From contig JAUIEK010000003.1 in NCBI GenBank assembly GCA_030428865.1, forward strand, positions 1 through 64,000: a stretch of DNA of 64,000 nt, in the 5' to 3' direction. Positions 7,252 through 15,608 of this stretch are shown here, in pieces; position 1 is the stretch's first letter, and every line of letters begins with the position of its first letter. Position numbers and translations under genes: made by a program. This DNA is from Bacteroidia bacterium (GTDB lineage: Bacteria > Bacteroidota > Bacteroidia > Flavobacteriales > Flavobacteriaceae). The notes below the pieces were generated by a model. That model did not search any database and was not told where the DNA came from. It was given only the letters and a program-made list of their open reading frames with translations.

Positions 7252-7425
7252 TTAATAAAACTTCAATCCACTTGGATCTTCGGGAGGAGAGAGAGGTACA
7301 TCTGGCGTAAGAGGATCTACTTTGCCTCCAACTATATTTAATAAAATTTTTTTACTAGTAAATATATTTCTTGTTTTTATAATCAATTGCATTTCTGCAA
7401 GAGATTTCTTTGCAGTTCTTTTCAT
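7252..7425 (-). CDS. Gly-Gly leader precursor with proline-rich core
   Basis: This gene encodes 57 residues. The leader begins MKRTAKKSLAEMQL, matching the KKTLAEL pattern of the short precursors, and reaches LLNIVGG (28-34). The 23-residue core begins KVDPLTPDV, holds six Pro, and ends SGLKFY. It contains no Cys, so disulfide or thioether crosslinks are excluded. It has its own strong terminator and is the outermost member of the cluster. A Pro- and Asp-rich core would suit hydroxylation, but that is speculation. The reading frame was worked out by hand; the leader similarity and Gly-Gly are the evidence that it is real. Confidence 0.65.
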   Translation of the reverse strand: MKRTAKKSLAEMQLIIKTRNIFTSKKILLNIVGGKVDPLTPDVPLSPPEDPSGLKFY

Positions 7426-7734
7426 AATAAATTATTTATGTCTGTAAGTAAATACTATAAAGCAGTTTTAGTTACCGCCATTTCCCCATTTGAATTAAGT
7501 AATTAATTCAATCTGATTTTAAGCGAAGTTTTGAGCGATTTTTAATTTTCCTCCTTTCTTTATTCGCTCTTGCTAATTAATTTTTAGGATGTTAGTCGAA
7601 CATAAAGATACTAATTATTTACAATTAATTAACGTATAAAAAGCATAAGCTAAGATATGATTAAAAATTAAAAATCATAGAATGTTCTAAGAATCGTAAA
7701 AATAAACTACTTTCGCACCGATTTATGGTTTTGT
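7426..7734. other. Intergenic stretch between the peptide locus and the B12 unit
   Basis: About 310 bases without a convincing gene. On the minus strand 7519-7572 reads QERIKKGGKLKIAQNFA before a stop, which resembles the end of a Gly-Gly leader plus a short core, but there is no start codon. The right part should carry the promoter of the B12 riboswitch transcript; I see no clear -7 box. Confidence 0.4.
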
Positions 7735-7912
7735 TTGTAAAGATTCATTTTACAAATAAATTAAAAGGGAATTTGGTGTAAATCCAAAACTGTTCCCGCA
7801 ACTGTAAGTTCAGTTTTTAAGTTTTCTTAAAAATGTTATTTCTTCAAACCACTGGATTTTTTTCTGGGAAGGTTAAATAACATAGAACAAGTCAGGAGAC
7901 CTGCCATTTATC
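7735..7912 (+). ncRNA. Cobalamin riboswitch
   Basis: The stretch contains the conserved blocks of the B12 riboswitch in order: GGGAA followed by GGTGTAAATCC near 7768-7785, CCCGCAACTGTAA at 7795-7807, and the B12 box GTCAGGAGACCTGCC at 7891-7905. It lies 45-50 bases upstream of a BtuB-like receptor gene, the usual place for this element in Bacteroidetes. It should lower expression of the receptor and the following lipoprotein when cobalamin is plentiful. The outer limits are approximate. Confidence 0.93.
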
Positions 7913-7956
7913 ATGATTAGTAAACTTTCGGGATAAAAGTTTTTATGTAAGTTTTA

Positions 7957-9834
7957 ATGAAAAACCTAATTTTTGTCTTATTGTATATTTGGATAACTAG
8001 TGTTAGTTATTCTCAGCAGAATGATAGTATTTATTATCGTTTAGATCAGATTGTAATTCAGGCTAATAAACGATTATCAAAAACATCAAAAGCTTACAAA
8101 TTACTTAAACTAAATGATTCTGTTATCGTTAATAATCTAGAGTCGTTTACTAGTTTACTGCGTTTTAACTCTCCAATTTACTTTAGAGAATTTGGTCAAG
8201 GAGGAACTAGCTCTCCTAGTTTTAGAGGAACTAGTGCTTCTAATACAGCTGTTATATGGAATGGTATTAATATCAATTCTATCAATAATGGTCAAACAAG
8301 TTTTAATTCTTTAACGGTTGGGTTGTATGACGAATTAGATGTTAGAAGTGGAGGGGGAAGCATTGAGTTCGGTTCAGGAGCCATTGGAGGAACAATACAT
8401 TTAAACGATGTACTAGATTTTTTAGAAAAAAATAAGCTTAAACACTTGATAAACACCACGTTTTCTAGTTTTTCAACAATCAATACTTTGTATAAGGTAA
8501 AGTATAGTTCTTCAAACTATGCTCTAAACTTTGGGGTTTCTTACAACAGATCAGAAAATAATTATCCTTTTGTAAATTCTGAGTTTAGAAATACAAACGG
8601 TGCTTACGAAAACTATCTGATTGACTTTTCAAATGGATATAAGTTAACGGATAACTTTCTGCTACAGTTTTATACTACTTACTATCATGGAGATCGATTG
8701 TTTTCAGGCGAACTTCCTAATCCTACAGCAGCTAACGATAAATATATCGACATCAACCAAAGAAATTTATTATCACTACGATACAGTTTAAAAAATCTAA
8801 AAATTGAAACTAGATTAGCCTATTTATATGACGAGTATTGTTTTTTTGATGATAAAGAAAGTGATGTGTTTAGCTTCGGTCGCTCGGATCGCTTTTTTTC
8901 AGATGCTACAATTGATTACACTTTTAAAAAAATCAATGCTACATTGACCTCTAATACAAGATGGGAACGCGTAAAAGGAGAAACAGATCGTATAGAATAT
9001 CAATTTAGAACAGAGGTTTCTCAATCGTTTATTTTTGATCATAAAATAGCTTATAACTTTTCTTACGATATTAAAATAAGAGAAGATTATAATTCTGACT
9101 TTAATGTCCCATTATCGTATGCTGTTGGCTTAAAGTGGAAACCTTTCAGATCTTTTTTTATCAGAGCTAACAATTCAAAAAACTATAGAGTACCTACATT
9201 CAATGATCTTTTTTGGCCTGGTCAAGGAAACCCTAATTTAATACCTGAGACTTCGCATCAAGGGGAGTTAGGAATTGGTTTTTCAACCAAAAATCTTTTC
9301 ATAGACCTCGCTTACTTTATAATTGACGCTAAAAATAGAATTGTTTGGACACCTAATGGGGATCCAAATAGACCGGGAGTTTGGACTCCAATCAACCTTA
9401 GTAAATCTTTAAATCAAGGTATTGAGCTATCCGCCAACATTAAGTACAACGCATTCAAAAATTTTAAAACAAATCTTTTACTAAACTATGTATATGTAAA
9501 TGCAAAGAATACAGATAGAGAAGAGTTGCTTCCTTTTGTGCCTAAGCACATTGCAAATGTTAATTTTAGTGTTTCTAGATCTAGATGGTCTTTATTTTAC
9601 CAACAATTATTTAACGATAAGATCTTTACTACAGAAAGCAATTCGCCAAATTTTATAGTTGATTCTTTTTTCGTTTCGAATATTGGAATTAACTACAAAT
9701 TATTACAAAATAAAAAACAAAATTTAGGTATAGGAATAAAAGTGAATAATCTGCTAAATACAGATTATGAGATTGTTCAAAATAGGCCTATGCCTGGAGT
9801 TAATTACAATCTAAACATAAACTATAAATTTTAA
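7957..9834 (+). CDS. BtuB-like TonB-dependent cobalamin receptor
   Basis: This 625-residue protein has a signal peptide (MKNLIFVLLYIWITSVSYS), a plug domain with PSFRGTSASNTAVIWNGI and SGGGSIEFGSGAIGGTIHL (about residues 80-150), and many amphipathic strands to a C-terminal YNLNINYKF. This is a typical outer-membrane barrel end. The length fits BtuB-type receptors, which are shorter than SusC-type ones. The riboswitch directly upstream makes vitamin B12 or a related corrinoid the likely substrate, taken across the outer membrane with TonB energy. The BtuG-like lipoprotein gene starts 5 bases after the stop, so both are one transcript. No BtuF/C/D genes for inner-membrane uptake are nearby. 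Confidence 0.88.
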   Translation: MKNLIFVLLYIWITSVSYSQQNDSIYYRLDQIVIQANKRLSKTSKAYKLLKLNDSVIVNNLESFTSLLRFNSPIYFREFGQGGTSSPSFRGTSASNTAVIWNGININSINNGQTSFNSLTVGLYDELDVRSGGGSIEFGSGAIGGTIHLNDVLDFLEKNKLKHLINTTFSSFSTINTLYKVKYSSSNYALNFGVSYNRSENNYPFVNSEFRNTNGAYENYLIDFSNGYKLTDNFLLQFYTTYYHGDRLFSGELPNPTAANDKYIDINQRNLLSLRYSLKNLKIETRLAYLYDEYCFFDDKESDVFSFGRSDRFFSDATIDYTFKKINATLTSNTRWERVKGETDRIEYQFRTEVSQSFIFDHKIAYNFSYDIKIREDYNSDFNVPLSYAVGLKWKPFRSFFIRANNSKNYRVPTFNDLFWPGQGNPNLIPETSHQGELGIGFSTKNLFIDLAYFIIDAKNRIVWTPNGDPNRPGVWTPINLSKSLNQGIELSANIKYNAFKNFKTNLLLNYVYVNAKNTDREELLPFVPKHIANVNFSVSRSRWSLFYQQLFNDKIFTTESNSPNFIVDSFFVSNIGINYKLLQNKKQNLGIGIKVNNLLNTDYEIVQNRPMPGVNYNLNINYKF

Positions 9835-9838
9835 AACG

Positions 9839-10903
9839 ATGAAAAGAATCAATTTGATTTTTAATGCCTTAATGTTATCATGCATTATTTTTCTCTCATC
9901 TTGTAATGATGATGATCAGTTGCCAAGGGGAGATTACGAAAATGGAATCTTAATTGCAGGAGAAGGTTCCGGAGCAGGAACAGGATCAATATCATTTGTT
10001 GCTGATGATCTTAGGAGTGGTGAAGACAGAATTTTTAATACGGTTAATGGAGAAGATTTAGGAACTTTTTTGCAATCTGTTGCCTTCGATGATAACCAAG
10101 CTTATATCATTGTAGATAACCAGAATACGATAACTGTGGTCAATAGATTTACGTTTGAAAAACTTGGAGAAATCACAATCGGATTACAAGTTCCAAGATT
10201 CATGGTTGTTGTGGATAATAAAGGTTATGTTACCAACTGGGGTAGCGGTTCGTTTGGCAACAATGTTGATGATGATTTCATAGCTGTTGTAGATTTAACA
10301 ACATTACAAGTAACAAGTACAATCAATGTAGAAGTTGGACCAGAGCAAATTGTTTATCAAAACGGAAGACTATTTGTTTCACATAAAGGAGGTTATGGTA
10401 GTAATAATAAAATAACGGTTATTGATACTTCAGATGATAGTATCGAAAGGGTAATTGAGGTTAAAGATAAACCAGACGAAATGGCTTTTACTTCTAGTGG
10501 AGATTTAGTTGTCCTTGTAGGAGGAAATGAATCTTGGACAGGTAACGAAACTCTTGGTAGTATAATGGTTATAAACACCAACACATTAAATGTTGAATCG
10601 GAATTAGATTTCGCTTCTGGAGTTCATCCAGGTTTAATGTATTTAGATGACAATATGATTTATTATACAATAGGAAATGATGTGTTTTCTATGTCTGCTA
10701 ACTCGAACTCAATTCCTACAACTAGTTTATTAACAGCAACAGATGGTTTCTTATATGGAATGGCAGTTCGAAATAGTCAATTATATGCACTAAATGTTAG
10801 TTTTACAGATATTAGTGAAATGATTGTATTTGATTTAAACACAAATACACAAATACAAACTATAGATGCTCCATTAGGTGCTGCTAAAATATATTTTAAC
10901 TAG
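9839..10903 (+). CDS. Surface beta-propeller lipoprotein, BtuG-like
   Basis: This 354-residue protein begins with a lipoprotein signal whose lipobox is FLSSC (Cys near residue 22), followed by an Asp-rich linker. Then come repeated blade-like segments of the YncE/DUF5074 type (for example ITVVNRFTFEKLGEI, IAVVDLTTLQV, ITVIDTSDDSI, IMVINTNTLNV). A seven-bladed propeller lipoprotein encoded beside a B12-regulated BtuB is the arrangement known for BtuG in gut Bacteroides, where it binds B12 at the cell surface and hands it to the receptor. Function here is inferred from fold, gene order and riboswitch control, not from recognised binding residues. Confidence 0.75.
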   Translation: MKRINLIFNALMLSCIIFLSSCNDDDQLPRGDYENGILIAGEGSGAGTGSISFVADDLRSGEDRIFNTVNGEDLGTFLQSVAFDDNQAYIIVDNQNTITVVNRFTFEKLGEITIGLQVPRFMVVVDNKGYVTNWGSGSFGNNVDDDFIAVVDLTTLQVTSTINVEVGPEQIVYQNGRLFVSHKGGYGSNNKITVIDTSDDSIERVIEVKDKPDEMAFTSSGDLVVLVGGNESWTGNETLGSIMVINTNTLNVESELDFASGVHPGLMYLDDNMIYYTIGNDVFSMSANSNSIPTTSLLTATDGFLYGMAVRNSQLYALNVSFTDISEMIVFDLNTNTQIQTIDAPLGAAKIYFN

Positions 10904-10924
10904 AATTAATAATTCTAGTTTTTT

Positions 10925-10941
10925 AAGAGGTTACATTTTAA
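10925..10941 (+). terminator. Intrinsic terminator after the B12 unit
   Basis: The left arm AAGAGGTTACATTT starts at 10925 and pairs, apart from one mismatch, with AAATGCAACCTCTT ending near 10956; a T-rich tail follows. It lies about 22 bases beyond the stop of the lipoprotein gene. The full hairpin extends to about 10960. Confidence 0.75.
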
Positions 10942-11111
10942 TAAATGCAACCTCTTTTATTTAATTGTAATATTTTTCATTACTATTCTGTCCTATAGAG
11001 ATAGATATTATTTAATAGTTCTATTTCTTATAATTTTATAAAGCAAAAATATTCTCTTCTTTATGGATAGAGTTGTAAATTTTACATGCTAATAAATGTA
11101 AATAACTTTAG

Positions 11112-11142
11112 TTGTTACTGTGCTAGATGAATGGTACTTTTG
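11112..11142 (+). promoter_or_regulatory. Bacteroidetes-type promoter of uvrD-like gene
   Basis: TTG at 11112-11114 and TACTTTTG at 11135-11142 are separated by 20 bases, a good match to the Bacteroidetes -33/-7 promoter (TTTG, TAnnTTTG). Transcription would start near 11149, about 30 bases before the helicase gene's TTG start codon. Confidence 0.6.
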
Positions 11143-11177
11143 GCTTGTAAAAAAAAGACTACCAATCAGAGAATAAA

Positions 11178-13499
11178 TTGGCAAACTATCTAGAATCATT
11201 AAATACTCCACAAAAAGAAGCTGTTCTGCAAAAAGACGGCCCTATGATTATAATTGCTGGAGCAGGCTCTGGCAAAACAAGAGTACTAACTTACAGAATT
11301 GCTCATTTAATGCAGCAAGGAGTTGATCCGTTTAACATTTTAGCACTAACTTTTACAAACAAGGCTGCCCGTGAAATGAAAGAGCGGATTGCTTCTGTAG
11401 TAGGAGAGAGTGAAACCAAAAATCTATGGATGGGAACTTTTCACTCTGTTTTTGCTAGGATTTTACGAGCAGAAGCAGATAAACTAGGTTTTCCTTCAAA
11501 TTTTACAATTTACGATTCGCAAGATTCTGTTCGCTTAATAACGGCAATTATTAAAGAGATGAACTTGGATAAAGATCGATATAAGCCTAAGCAAATTTTA
11601 GGACGGATATCATCTTTTAAAAATAGTTTGATAACCGTTAGAGCCTACTTTAATAATTCTGATTTGCAAGAGGCTGATGTAATGGCAAGCAGACCTAAAG
11701 TTGGTGATATTTATAAAGAATATGTAGATCGTTGCTTTAAATCTGGGGCAATGGATTTTGATGATTTGCTTTTAAGAACAAATGAATTATTAGCGCGTTT
11801 CCCAGATGTTTTAGCAAAGTATCAAGATCGTTTTCGATATATTTTAGTAGATGAGTATCAAGATACCAATCATTCCCAGTATTTAATTGTGCGAGCTTTG
11901 GCAGATCGATTTCAAAATATTTGTGTGGTAGGAGATGATTCGCAGAGCATTTATGCTTTTAGAGGTGCTAATATTCAGAATATCTTAAATTTCCAGAAAG
12001 ATTATCCAGATGTTAGAACGTTTAAGCTAGAACAGAATTACCGATCTACAAAAAATATTGTAAATGCAGCAAATTCAGTAATTGAAAAAAACAAAACAAA
12101 ATTAGACAAGCAAGTTTGGACGTCTAATTCAGAAGGAGATCGTATAAAAGTAATGCGCACAATTTCTGATGGAGAAGAAGGTCGTTTTGTAGCACAATCT
12201 ATTTTTGATAATAAGATGAATAATCAGTTACAAAATGATCAGTTTGCTATTTTATATAGAACCAATGCGCAATCTAGAGCAATTGAAGATGCGCTGCGAA
12301 AAAAAGATATTCTTTATAAGATTTATGGCGGAATTTCATTTTATCAGCGTAAAGAGATAAAAGATTTACTATCGTACTTAAGATTGCTTATAAATCCGAA
12401 TGATGAAGAAGCGTTAAAGCGGATTATTAATTATCCTGCTAGAGGCATTGGCGCTACAACTATTGATAAATTAACAATTACAGCCAATCAGTACAAAAAA
12501 CCCATTTTTGAAATATTAAAAAACTTAGATAAGGTAAACTTAAACATTAATACAGGCACGCAAACTAAATTGCAAAACTTCTTGAATATGATTTTGCGTT
12601 TTCAGATTGATGCGCAAAAGTTAGATGCCTATGAAATTGCTGATTTAGTTGTTAAACAAACACAATTAATTAAAGATTTAGAAAAAGACGGAACACCTGA
12701 AGCCATCAGCAAAGTAGAAAACATACAAGAACTGTTAAATGGAATCAAGGATTTTATAACAGATAAAAAAGAAACAGGAGAAGATGCTTCTTTAACTGCT
12801 TTTTTAGAAGATGTTGCACTGGCTACAGATTTTGATTCAGAAAAAAAAGACGATAGACCTCGGGTTTCTCTAATGACAATTCACCTTGCAAAAGGATTAG
12901 AGTTTCCATATGTTTATATTGTTGGGTTAGAGGAGAATTTATTTCCTTCTGCAATGAGTATGAATACGCGTTCTGAGCTTGAAGAAGAAAGAAGATTGTT
13001 TTACGTAGCTTTAACAAGAGCAGAAAAACAAGCGTATTTAACCTATGCACAAACTCGATATCGATGGGGCAAATTGGTGGATAGCGAACCTAGTCGTTTT
13101 TTAGAAGAAATAGATGAATCGTTTTTAGAATATTTATCACCAAAAACAGTGTCGCCCAGCACAAATCGATTTGTAGATCAAAGTTTGTTTGAAGATGCTC
13201 CCAAAAAAATTCGTTTTCAAAAACCAATTCAAAGAAAAATAAAAGAAAGAGAACAAGCGCAACAAGTTAAATTTACACCGCCTAAAAACTTAAAAAAGGT
13301 TTCAGAAACATCAACTAAAACAAATTTATTCGACAATAATATCACTGTAGGAACCATTGTAGAACACAACAGGTTTGGTAAAGGTGAAGTGTTAAATTTA
13401 GAAGGAGCTGGCGCCAATAAAAAAGCAGAAATCCAATTTGGAACAGCAGGCAAAAAGAAGTTGTTGCTTCAATTTGCCAAATTGAAAGTAATTAGTTGA
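11178..13499 (+). CDS. uvrD: UvrD/PcrA-type ATP-dependent DNA helicase
   Basis: This 773-residue superfamily 1 helicase acts in DNA repair and replication-fork processing. It has Walker A GAGSGKTR near residue 28, motif II VDEYQDTNHSQY (about 223), motif III GDDSQSIYAFRGA (about 253), motif IV region FKLEQNYRST, and motifs V-VI LMTIHLAKGLEF and LFYVALTRAEK. The C-terminus carries the basic linker and the small GTIVEHNRFGKGEVL domain typical of PcrA-like proteins. The start must be the TTG at 11178: a stop lies in frame at 11148-11150 and there is no ATG before the conserved LNTPQKEAV. A good promoter lies at the right distance. Confidence 0.95.
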   Translation: MANYLESLNTPQKEAVLQKDGPMIIIAGAGSGKTRVLTYRIAHLMQQGVDPFNILALTFTNKAAREMKERIASVVGESETKNLWMGTFHSVFARILRAEADKLGFPSNFTIYDSQDSVRLITAIIKEMNLDKDRYKPKQILGRISSFKNSLITVRAYFNNSDLQEADVMASRPKVGDIYKEYVDRCFKSGAMDFDDLLLRTNELLARFPDVLAKYQDRFRYILVDEYQDTNHSQYLIVRALADRFQNICVVGDDSQSIYAFRGANIQNILNFQKDYPDVRTFKLEQNYRSTKNIVNAANSVIEKNKTKLDKQVWTSNSEGDRIKVMRTISDGEEGRFVAQSIFDNKMNNQLQNDQFAILYRTNAQSRAIEDALRKKDILYKIYGGISFYQRKEIKDLLSYLRLLINPNDEEALKRIINYPARGIGATTIDKLTITANQYKKPIFEILKNLDKVNLNINTGTQTKLQNFLNMILRFQIDAQKLDAYEIADLVVKQTQLIKDLEKDGTPEAISKVENIQELLNGIKDFITDKKETGEDASLTAFLEDVALATDFDSEKKDDRPRVSLMTIHLAKGLEFPYVYIVGLEENLFPSAMSMNTRSELEEERRLFYVALTRAEKQAYLTYAQTRYRWGKLVDSEPSRFLEEIDESFLEYLSPKTVSPSTNRFVDQSLFEDAPKKIRFQKPIQRKIKEREQAQQVKFTPPKNLKKVSETSTKTNLFDNNITVGTIVEHNRFGKGEVLNLEGAGANKKAEIQFGTAGKKKLLLQFAKLKVIS

Positions 13500-13545
13500 T
13501 TTTTCACAAAATAAATACCTAATTTGCACGTAATAAGAAACAGAT

Positions 13546-14169
13546 ATGACATTTGATTTAGAATACAATTCCGAAAGACCTCATTTAATTATCCCTGAGT
13601 ATGGTAGACATATTCAAAAACTAGTAGATCATTGTATATCCCTTTCATCCAAGGAAGAACAAAATAAAATGGCGCTAGCTATTGTTGATGTAATGGGAAA
13701 TTTACAACCTCATCTTAGAGATGTTCCAGACTTTAAACACAAATTATGGGATCAACTTCATATAATGTCAGATTTTCGTTTAGATGTAGATTCGCCTTAC
13801 GAAAAACCTTCTAAAGAAGAGTTGCAAGAGAAGCCTGAAAGACTAGCATATCCTAGAGCTGCTTCAAAATATCGATTCTATGGAAATAATATCCAGATTA
13901 TGATTGATACAGCACTTACTTGGGAAGAAGGAGAAATGAAAGAAGCATTAATTTTTTCGATTGCTAATCATATGAAAAAGTGTTTTTTGAATTGGAATAA
14001 AGATACCGTTGAAGATGATGTAATTTTTGAACACTTATTTGAATTATCTGGAGGGAAAATTGATTTAAGAAACTCAGAAGAAGTAACACTATCAGAAACG
14101 AGAAGTTTAATGCGTAACCGAAAGACGCAACAAGGAGGAAAACCAAAAAATAAAAACCGAAAAAGATAA
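13546..14169 (+). CDS. DUF4290 protein
   Basis: This 207-residue cytosolic protein starts MTFDLEYNSERPHLIIPEYG, the hallmark of the DUF4290 family found in Bacteroidetes. The C-terminus is very basic (RKTQQGGKPKNKNRKR), which could bind nucleic acid. Its role is not known. It overlaps the murA start by one base (TAATG at 14167-14171), so the two are one transcript; the same pairing is common in flavobacteria. No catalytic motif is visible. Confidence 0.85.
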   Translation: MTFDLEYNSERPHLIIPEYGRHIQKLVDHCISLSSKEEQNKMALAIVDVMGNLQPHLRDVPDFKHKLWDQLHIMSDFRLDVDSPYEKPSKEELQEKPERLAYPRAASKYRFYGNNIQIMIDTALTWEEGEMKEALIFSIANHMKKCFLNWNKDTVEDDVIFEHLFELSGGKIDLRNSEEVTLSETRSLMRNRKTQQGGKPKNKNRKR

Positions 14170-15482
14170 TGGCTTCATTTAAAATTGAAGGAGGACATCA
14201 ATTAAGTGGTTCAATAACCCCACAAGGTGCAAAAAATGAAGCACTTCAAATACTTTGTGCTGTTTTATTAACTCCAGAAAAAGTAACAATACACAACATT
14301 CCTGATATTTTAGATGTTAACAAGCTTATTTTTATCTTAGATAAACTAGGCGTAAAAATTGAAAAGTTAAAAGCTAACTCTTATTCTTTCCAGGCAAATG
14401 AGTTAAACTTAGAGTACTTAGAATCTTCAGAGTTTAAAAATGATGGAAGTTCTTTGCGGGGTTCTATTATGATTGTTGGGCCTTTACTTGCTCGTTTTGG
14501 TAAAGGTTATATACCAAGACCAGGAGGAGATAAAATCGGCAGAAGACGTTTAGATACTCATTTTGAAGGTTTTATTAGGTTAGGAGCTTCTTTTCGTTAC
14601 AACAAAGAAGAGCGTTTCTATGGAGTAGAAGCTTTTAATGGTTTAAAAGGCACATATATGTTGTTGGATGAGGCCTCTGTAACAGGAACCGCAAACATCA
14701 TTATGGCAGCTGTTTTAGCTAAAGGAACAACTACTATATATAATGCTGCTTGTGAACCTTATATACAACAGTTATGTAAAATGATCAACAGTATGGGAGC
14801 CAAGATAACAGGAGTAGGCTCTAATTTACTAACTATTGAAGGAGTTGAAGAGTTAACGGGTTGTGAGCATACTATTTTGCCAGATATGATAGAAATTGGT
14901 AGTTGGATAGGAATGGCTGCTATGACGCAATCTGAATTAACCATAAAAAATGTTAGTTGGAAAGATTTAGGTGTAATTCCTTCCGTATTTAAAAAATTAG
15001 GAATTCAACTAGAAAAAAAAGGAGATGATATATACATTCCGCAGCAAGATTCTTATGAAATTCAAACATATATAGATGGTTCTATTTTAACAGTTTCTGA
15101 TGCGCCTTGGCCAGGTTTTACTCCGGATTTACTTAGTATTATTCTAGTTGTAGCTACACAAGCAAAAGGAACCGTTTTAATTCATCAAAAAATGTTTGAA
15201 AGTCGCTTATTTTTTGTGGATAAGTTGATTGATATGGGCGCAAAAGTAATTTTATGCGATCCTCACAGAGCTACAGTTATAGGACATAACAGGCAATCAC
15301 AACTAAAGGCAACAAAAATGACTTCTCCTGATATTCGCGCAGGAATTTCATTGCTAATTGCTGCATTATCAGCTAAAGGAACTAGTATCATCAATAACAT
15401 AGAGCAAATAGATCGTGGTTATGAAAATATAGAAGAGCGCTTACGATCTATTGGTGCAAAAATTGAAAGAATAGAGGCTTAA
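14169..15482 (+). CDS. murA: UDP-N-acetylglucosamine 1-carboxyvinyltransferase
   Basis: This 437-residue enzyme makes the first committed step of peptidoglycan synthesis, adding enolpyruvate from PEP to UDP-GlcNAc. The family's GAKNEAL motif with the substrate-binding Lys lies at residues 20-26, and the flexible loop RPGGDKIGRRRLDTH at 117-131. In that loop the usual fosfomycin-binding Cys is replaced by Asp (residue 121). Later conserved parts include EIGSWIGMAA and FESRLFFVDKL. The ATG overlaps the DUF4290 stop. The Asp form is known to be active and resistant to fosfomycin in other bacteria. Confidence 0.95.
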   Translation: MASFKIEGGHQLSGSITPQGAKNEALQILCAVLLTPEKVTIHNIPDILDVNKLIFILDKLGVKIEKLKANSYSFQANELNLEYLESSEFKNDGSSLRGSIMIVGPLLARFGKGYIPRPGGDKIGRRRLDTHFEGFIRLGASFRYNKEERFYGVEAFNGLKGTYMLLDEASVTGTANIIMAAVLAKGTTTIYNAACEPYIQQLCKMINSMGAKITGVGSNLLTIEGVEELTGCEHTILPDMIEIGSWIGMAAMTQSELTIKNVSWKDLGVIPSVFKKLGIQLEKKGDDIYIPQQDSYEIQTYIDGSILTVSDAPWPGFTPDLLSIILVVATQAKGTVLIHQKMFESRLFFVDKLIDMGAKVILCDPHRATVIGHNRQSQLKATKMTSPDIRAGISLLIAALSAKGTSIINNIEQIDRGYENIEERLRSIGAKIERIEA

Positions 15483-15522
15483 AAAGTTTTGTGTTTCTAA
15501 ACAAATAGAACTTAGTCATCTA

Positions 15523-15567
15523 TTAACATTCATTAACACTTCTTAACACTTGCTAATACTGTTTAAT
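15523..15567. repeat. Five TTAAC-like repeats at a 10-base period
   Basis: TTAAC occurs at 15523, 15533 and 15543, followed by CTAAT at 15553 and TTAAT at 15563, each spaced exactly ten bases. The array lies about 45-85 bases upstream of the secreted HExxH protein gene. One repeat per helical turn puts all copies on the same face of the DNA, as expected for cooperative protein binding or bending. Confidence 0.55.
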
Positions 15568-15608
15568 AAGATATTTGATGCCAATAAAAATCTAAAAATT
15601 TATTGGTA

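Noticed and set aside
3896..7425. Reading the precursor cluster as a lanthipeptide locus
   Set aside because: No lantibiotic dehydratase, LanC-like cyclase or LanM gene is nearby, and several cores lack Cys.
7519..7572. Minus-strand reading QERIKKGGKLKIAQNFA, resembling a leader end plus short core
   Set aside because: A stop lies directly upstream and no leader-like start was found in any frame; the Gly-Gly match may be chance. It could be the tail of a lost precursor but was not listed as a gene.
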